A DNA stretch of 64,000 nucleotides from Paenibacillus dendrobii (GTDB lineage: Bacteria; Bacillota; Bacilli; Paenibacillales; Paenibacillaceae), in NCBI RefSeq assembly GCF_009807035.1, contig NZ_WUBI01000004.1, positions 610,408 through 674,407 of the forward strand, written 5' to 3'. Position 1 is the first letter of the stretch, and each line of letters opens with the position of its first letter. Under the pieces are notes generated by a model that made no database searches, was not told where the DNA came from, and saw only the letters and a program-made list of their open reading frames with translations. Positions 60,329 through 64,000 of this stretch are shown one piece after another. Position numbers and translations under genes: made by a program.

Positions 60329-62190
60329 ACGGGCTGCAGACTGCAATGAAACGCAAAGTGATGAGAAGCTTTTACGTTGCTTTTGATTTGGCGGTGATTG
60401 GTGTTGTACTTGTACTGGCCGGATTATTTTATGTTCATCAATATGGGGGATTCATCGTGGGACGCCATCCGGAAAAGCTGGTCCTACAGGAATCCAGTGT
60501 CGTTGTTGCTTCGGATGGAACCGTGTTAAGAAAGATTCCGCTGCCCGAATCGGGCTACAGGGCAATGGCGGAGCTAGAGGAAATGCCCGAATTGCTTAAG
60601 GCTACCTTTCTGGCCGTAGAAGACCGCCGCTTTTATAGTCATCAGGGCTTGGATTACACGGGCATCACGCGCGCATTATGGAACAACACCATGCGCATGA
60701 AAGTGTCTGAAGGCGGCAGCACCATTACCCAGCAGCTCGCACGGAACCTTTTCCTGAACCGGGACCAAAATATGCTGCGCAAGGTGAATGAGGCCTCCAT
60801 CGCGTTGGCTTTGGAGAAACGGTTGTCCAAACATGATATTTTGCGATTATATCTGAATCAGATCTATATGGGGGATGGTCAATATGGCGTAAAGGCGGCG
60901 GCCGAGCACTATTTTGGGGTTACAGACTTGAAGAAGCTCGAGATTATGCAGATCGCAGCTCTGGCGGCTATCCCGAAAGGGCCCTCGATTTATAATCCGC
61001 TGAGCGATAGCGAACTTCCCAGGGAGCGGCGGGAGCTTGTGCTGAGCATCATGCGACAGCGGGGATTAATTACCCGTGAAGAAATGTTGGCTGCAGTCCA
61101 TGAGGAGTATATGCCGCCTGCAGCAACCAAAAGTAAAACGATTGGTGCTTCTTATCTGGATGCCGTAATGAAGGAAGCCTCAGATCTTACCGGAAAATCG
61201 AGGGAGGATTTGCAGACGGGCGGGTATACCATCGTAACGGCGATGAATACGGCAGCCCAAAGCGCGCTGGAAGAGTCGTTTCGGAATCCCGATCTATTTC
61301 CGCCGGATGGAAAAGACCGGCAGGTGGAGTCGGCCATGGTCATCATGGATCACCGGACCGGCGAAGTGCTGGCGCTGACAGGAGGAAGAAATCCAAGTGC
61401 GGGGAACCTGAATAGGGCGGTTGTGGATGCGCGGCAGCCGGGCTCTTCCTTCAAACCGATTATTGATTACGGCCCTGCATTGGAAAGTGGTCTATACACG
61501 CCAGAGAGCGTACTTCCCGACCTAAAAACCGCCTATGGAAGCTATAAGCCTGAAAATTTGAACGGAGTTTACCGGGGGCAGACAACCATGAAAGTGGCAC
61601 TTCAGGAGTCCATTAATGCACCGGCTGTGTGGCTGCTGAAGCAGGTGGGGCTCTCCAAGGCAATTGGGTTTGCCGCGAAGCTGGGCATAGATCTGCCTGA
61701 AGAAGACCACAATCTGTCCATTGCGCTTGGTGGGCTGCATCAGGGAATATCTCCTTTGAAAATGGCACAGGCATACAGCGTATTCGCCAGCGGCGGGTTT
61801 TTTCGTGAGGCTCATACGGTACGCCAAATCAAAGACTCGAAAGGGAAGGTTCTGTATACGCATGATTCTAAGCAGCGGCAAGCCATCAAGCCTGTAACAG
61901 CAGAAAGAATGACGGCCATGCTGCGGAATGTGGTCAATGAGGGCACGGGCAAAAAGGCGCGGCTGAACCGGCCTGTCGCAGGTAAAACTGGTACCACGCA
62001 ATTGGACCTGGCCGGAATCAGCCGCAAGGCCAACCGTGATCTTTGGTTTGTCGGTTATACGCCCGAATGGACAGCTGCAGTGTGGATGGGCTTTGATCGC
62101 ACGGATAAGGATAACTACATGACCGCAGGCAGCGGGCAGGCCGCCGCCTTATTTGCGGCAGTCATGAGTAAGGCGTTGAAGGGGAGATAA
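60325..62190 (+). CDS. class A penicillin-binding protein (PBP1A/1C-like)
   Basis: Bifunctional wall synthase of 621 residues. One N-terminal membrane helix (about 18-40), GT51 transglycosylase domain (catalytic Glu99 in AVEDRRFYSHQG; GGSTITQQLARNLFL; KRLSKHDILRLYLNQIYMG) and transpeptidase domain with SSFK (Ser374), SIN (SxN) and KTGTT. No C-terminal extension. Translationally coupled to the headless kinase-like protein and placed behind the two-component genes, so induction by wall stress or beta-lactam/peptide antibiotics is a reasonable inference. Confidence 0.93.
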   Translation: MNGLQTAMKRKVMRSFYVAFDLAVIGVVLVLAGLFYVHQYGGFIVGRHPEKLVLQESSVVVASDGTVLRKIPLPESGYRAMAELEEMPELLKATFLAVEDRRFYSHQGLDYTGITRALWNNTMRMKVSEGGSTITQQLARNLFLNRDQNMLRKVNEASIALALEKRLSKHDILRLYLNQIYMGDGQYGVKAAAEHYFGVTDLKKLEIMQIAALAAIPKGPSIYNPLSDSELPRERRELVLSIMRQRGLITREEMLAAVHEEYMPPAATKSKTIGASYLDAVMKEASDLTGKSREDLQTGGYTIVTAMNTAAQSALEESFRNPDLFPPDGKDRQVESAMVIMDHRTGEVLALTGGRNPSAGNLNRAVVDARQPGSSFKPIIDYGPALESGLYTPESVLPDLKTAYGSYKPENLNGVYRGQTTMKVALQESINAPAVWLLKQVGLSKAIGFAAKLGIDLPEEDHNLSIALGGLHQGISPLKMAQAYSVFASGGFFREAHTVRQIKDSKGKVLYTHDSKQRQAIKPVTAERMTAMLRNVVNEGTGKKARLNRPVAGKTGTTQLDLAGISRKANRDLWFVGYTPEWTAAVWMGFDRTDKDNYMTAGSGQAAALFAAVMSKALKGR

Positions 62191-62221
62191 AGGGAGATTC
62201 CATGGAAACATGAATATTTCG

Positions 62222-63469
62222 TTAACTGCGTTTTGTGCTTGGCAGCCAGGCATCTTTATCGTAACCCCGCGCTTCCCAATAACCGATATGATCCTCTGCG
62301 ATAAGTTCAATGCGATTGAGCCATTTGACGGATTTGTAAGTATACATTTGAGGTACGACCAGTCTTACCGGCCCGCCGAGATCGCTCGGGATCGGCTTGC
62401 CGTCGAGCATGACGGCGATCATAATGTCTTTCATTTGAGCTTGCTCCATAGTAAGGGAGTCTGTGTATTCCCCATCTCCTGAATAGAACTTGACCGTCTG
62501 GGCTGAGGACTGAACACCGGCTTGATCGAGGAGCTGCTTGAGCGGGATGCCTTCCCAAGTATTATTGTAGACAGACCATCCGGTGACGCAGTGAAAGTTA
62601 CTCACCTGGACAGACCGCGGGAGCTTGACGAACTCTTCCCAGTTCCATTTCAGCGTCTTATTAACCAAGCCGTCTACAGTAAAAGACCAGTTTGAATTAT
62701 TAAACGATGGGATGGGCGTCACCGTATAAATCCGAAAGCTTCCTTGGGAACCGCCTCCAACGGGCGGAAGGGATTCTGCCGCAGGCTGGGGAGCGGGAAG
62801 AAGATGATTGCCGTCTTTCTGAACAAGCTCTTCAACATTGCCGCTGGAGCTAAGGCTGGAGGACAGCCATTTTATAAAAGACGGACCGAGCGTGACGGCA
62901 AATCCTAAGCCGATGGCGGAACGGATAAATGCTCTGCGCGTATATAGCGGTTCCGTTGATACTGGGGAGGCCTCCGTTTGGATGTTAATATCGTTTCGGA
63001 CTGTCCGCCGGTGGGGCTCCTTTAGCCAGCGTGTCCGGGTAAGGGAGTGATAGATGATGTAGGGAAGGCCGATCCAGGTAAATGTATCGTGAATGGTCAG
63101 AGCAGGATTGGACCAGGATGGACCGAAGGCCCGGAACTGCCAGAGAACGACTCCCGAGAGAATCCAGCCTGCCATTATAAAGAGAACGATGAACACATTC
63201 CATTTTTGAGCGGGACGCCCCTTGAGCAAACTCCAATGCTTGCCGGCAAGTAAAAGATAATATAGAACAGGAAGCAGCAGCGCGAGACCCACACCAACGT
63301 GAAGCCACTTAAGCCATACTCTTCCTGCACCTAGAATCTCCCTCCAGGCCCCCCAGGGAAGAATCAATCCGCTGACTGCGAGAAAAACGATCATCCATGC
63401 GTTCCAGCGATGAATGGAAGCAAGCTTTTTGCCTATTCCCTTCCTTACTCTCTTCAGCCAAGTGTCCAT
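62222..63469 (-). CDS. molybdopterin-dependent oxidoreductase fused to a cytochrome b-like membrane domain
   Basis: 415 residues. N-terminal half: four membrane helices with His residues (SIHRW, WLHVGVG, IHDTFTW, IYHSL) like a di-heme cytochrome b561. Then a basic twin-arginine-like segment TRRAFIRSAIGLGFAV before a fifth helix, and an outside sulfite-oxidase-type molybdopterin domain with the Mo-ligating Cys in NFHCVTGWSVYNNTWEGI and DLGGPVRLVVPQMY. Start ATG 63469 behind GGAGGTG; a longer frame from 63511 lacks such a site. Substrate unknown; MsrP-like repair of oxidised methionine is one option. Confidence 0.85.
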   Translation of the reverse strand: MDTWLKRVRKGIGKKLASIHRWNAWMIVFLAVSGLILPWGAWREILGAGRVWLKWLHVGVGLALLLPVLYYLLLAGKHWSLLKGRPAQKWNVFIVLFIMAGWILSGVVLWQFRAFGPSWSNPALTIHDTFTWIGLPYIIYHSLTRTRWLKEPHRRTVRNDINIQTEASPVSTEPLYTRRAFIRSAIGLGFAVTLGPSFIKWLSSSLSSSGNVEELVQKDGNHLLPAPQPAAESLPPVGGGSQGSFRIYTVTPIPSFNNSNWSFTVDGLVNKTLKWNWEEFVKLPRSVQVSNFHCVTGWSVYNNTWEGIPLKQLLDQAGVQSSAQTVKFYSGDGEYTDSLTMEQAQMKDIMIAVMLDGKPIPSDLGGPVRLVVPQMYTYKSVKWLNRIELIAEDHIGYWEARGYDKDAWLPSTKRS

Positions 63470-63621
63470 ATGGATACACCTCCGTATAACCCTTCTATTA
63501 GCGGTATTCATTTTGTCAGGATATGAAGTGAATGAGACCTATTCATCCTAAGTCTTTAAAGTCGTAATTGTTGGGTAATTCTATCATGAAAATATTAAAA
63601 CAAAATTAATTTAAAAAACAG

Positions 63622-63737
63622 TTGCATTATGTAGGACATCCATGGTATATTATTTCTTGCCGCTAAACACGGTAGACATTCAAACAAACGATGCTAACTA
63701 AATAAGTGTTGACTTGATTGAATGAATCTGATACAAT
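63622..63737 (+). promoter_or_regulatory. tandem rRNA promoters
   Basis: P1: TTGCAT (63622-63627), 18 bases, TATATT (63646-63651). P2: TTGACT (63709-63714), 17 bases, TACAAT (63732-63737). They lie in the 440-base gap 63470-63909 ahead of 16S rRNA, the usual tandem arrangement of rrn operons. Confidence 0.7.
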
Positions 63738-63782
63738 TAAATCCTGCTTCGGTGAGAAACTTGTCGAATGAAGCAGAAAACA

Positions 63783-63801
63783 AGTTCCTTGAAAACTGAA
63801 C
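63783..63801 (+). other. rRNA leader boxA-like element
   Basis: GTTCCTTGAAAACTGAAC, the typical Firmicute rRNA-leader sequence near the antitermination boxA, about 45 bases after the P2 -10 box. Downstream TAATGATA/TATCATTA segments can pair and may form the RNase III processing stem. Confidence 0.6.
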
Positions 63802-63909
63802 AAATAGATGATGTTTTAAAATGAGATTAGAAGTAATGATATTTTGATTTCGCTTTTGCTTAATCTTAATTATCATTATATCTCGTCAGTTTCAAAATGA
63901 GCTACAAAC

Positions 63910-64000
63910 TTTCTTGGAGAGTTTGATCCTGGCTCAGGACGAACGCTGGCGGCGTGCCTAATACATGCAAGTCGAGCGGACTTGATGAGAAGCTTGCTTC
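63910..64000 (+). rRNA. 16S ribosomal RNA (5' end only)
   Basis: Begins near TTTCTTGGAGAGTTTGATCC; the universal GAGTTTGATCCTGGCTCAG (27F) site lies at 63919-63937, followed by the conserved GACGAACGCTGGCGGCG segment and the start of V1 (GAGCGGACTTGATGAGAAGC). The gene continues past the window. The V1 start is Paenibacillus-like by eye. Confidence 0.97.

Noticed and set aside
1..64000. CRISPR array, prophage, insertion sequence or tRNA genes
   Set aside because: No regularly spaced repeats, transposase or phage genes, terminal inverted repeats, or tRNA-like cloverleafs were seen on either strand.

Overview
The window looks like a chromosomal segment of a Paenibacillus-type Firmicute. The evidence is the gene content (yhbD-bactofilin operon, VanW, ftsEX beside an M23 hydrolase, a Ctp protease and a MinJ-like protein, a DUF2759 protein, an S-layer-glycan-like locus), strong Shine-Dalgarno sequences with many TTG/GTG starts, sigma-A type promoters, and the first ~90 bases of a 16S rRNA gene at the right edge whose variable start resembles Paenibacillus. 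No phage, insertion sequence, CRISPR array or tRNA was seen.

Layout. 1-4.8 kb: alpha-mannoside catabolism (5'-truncated class I mannose-6-phosphate isomerase, ROK protein, GH38-type alpha-mannosidase). 5.0-9.0 kb: yhbD regulator, two bactofilins, a 14-helix drug exporter and a 51-residue orphan. 9.2-16.8 kb: cell-envelope block with VanW (minus), then ftsE-ftsX, a CwlO/EnvC-like M23 hydrolase, a carboxyl-terminal protease and a MinJ-like PDZ membrane protein. 16.8-18.4 kb: motAB (minus) with a sigma-D-like promoter. 18.6-23.6 kb: uvrB and uvrA. 23.8-32.3 kb: DUF2759 protein, HtrA-like protease, stalk-domain protein, an ArsR-controlled efflux pump with a duplicated operator region, and a U32/RlhA-like protein.

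32.7-51.0 kb is a surface-polysaccharide locus: galU, an O-antigen-ligase/oligosaccharyltransferase-like protein, UDP-sugar dehydrogenase, wzm/wzt exporter, a methyltransferase-coiled-coil-GT2-DUF616 fusion, a tandem CgeB-like transferase, rmlACBD (dTDP-L-rhamnose), two GT2 enzymes and an initiating sugar-phosphate transferase. The set resembles the S-layer glycosylation (slg) clusters of Paenibacillus alvei and Geobacillus. Its centre (about 36.4-45 kb) is clearly AT-rich and looks like an exchanged cassette.

51-57.6 kb: a GDPD-like protein, pcrB, pcrA and a divergent NAD-dependent DNA ligase. 57.7-62.2 kb: a VanRS-like two-component system, a kinase-like membrane protein that has lost its catalytic domains, and a class A penicillin-binding protein. 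The last two follow a promoter with phased TTAAGA repeats that is a good candidate target of the adjacent regulator. 62.2-63.5 kb: a membrane-anchored molybdopterin oxidoreductase (minus), followed by tandem rRNA promoters and 16S rRNA. The most interesting parts are the glycan locus with its possible chain-length ruler, the kinase/headless-kinase/PBP module, the ArsR operator duplication, and a perfect 20-bp inverted repeat inside a glycosyltransferase gene.
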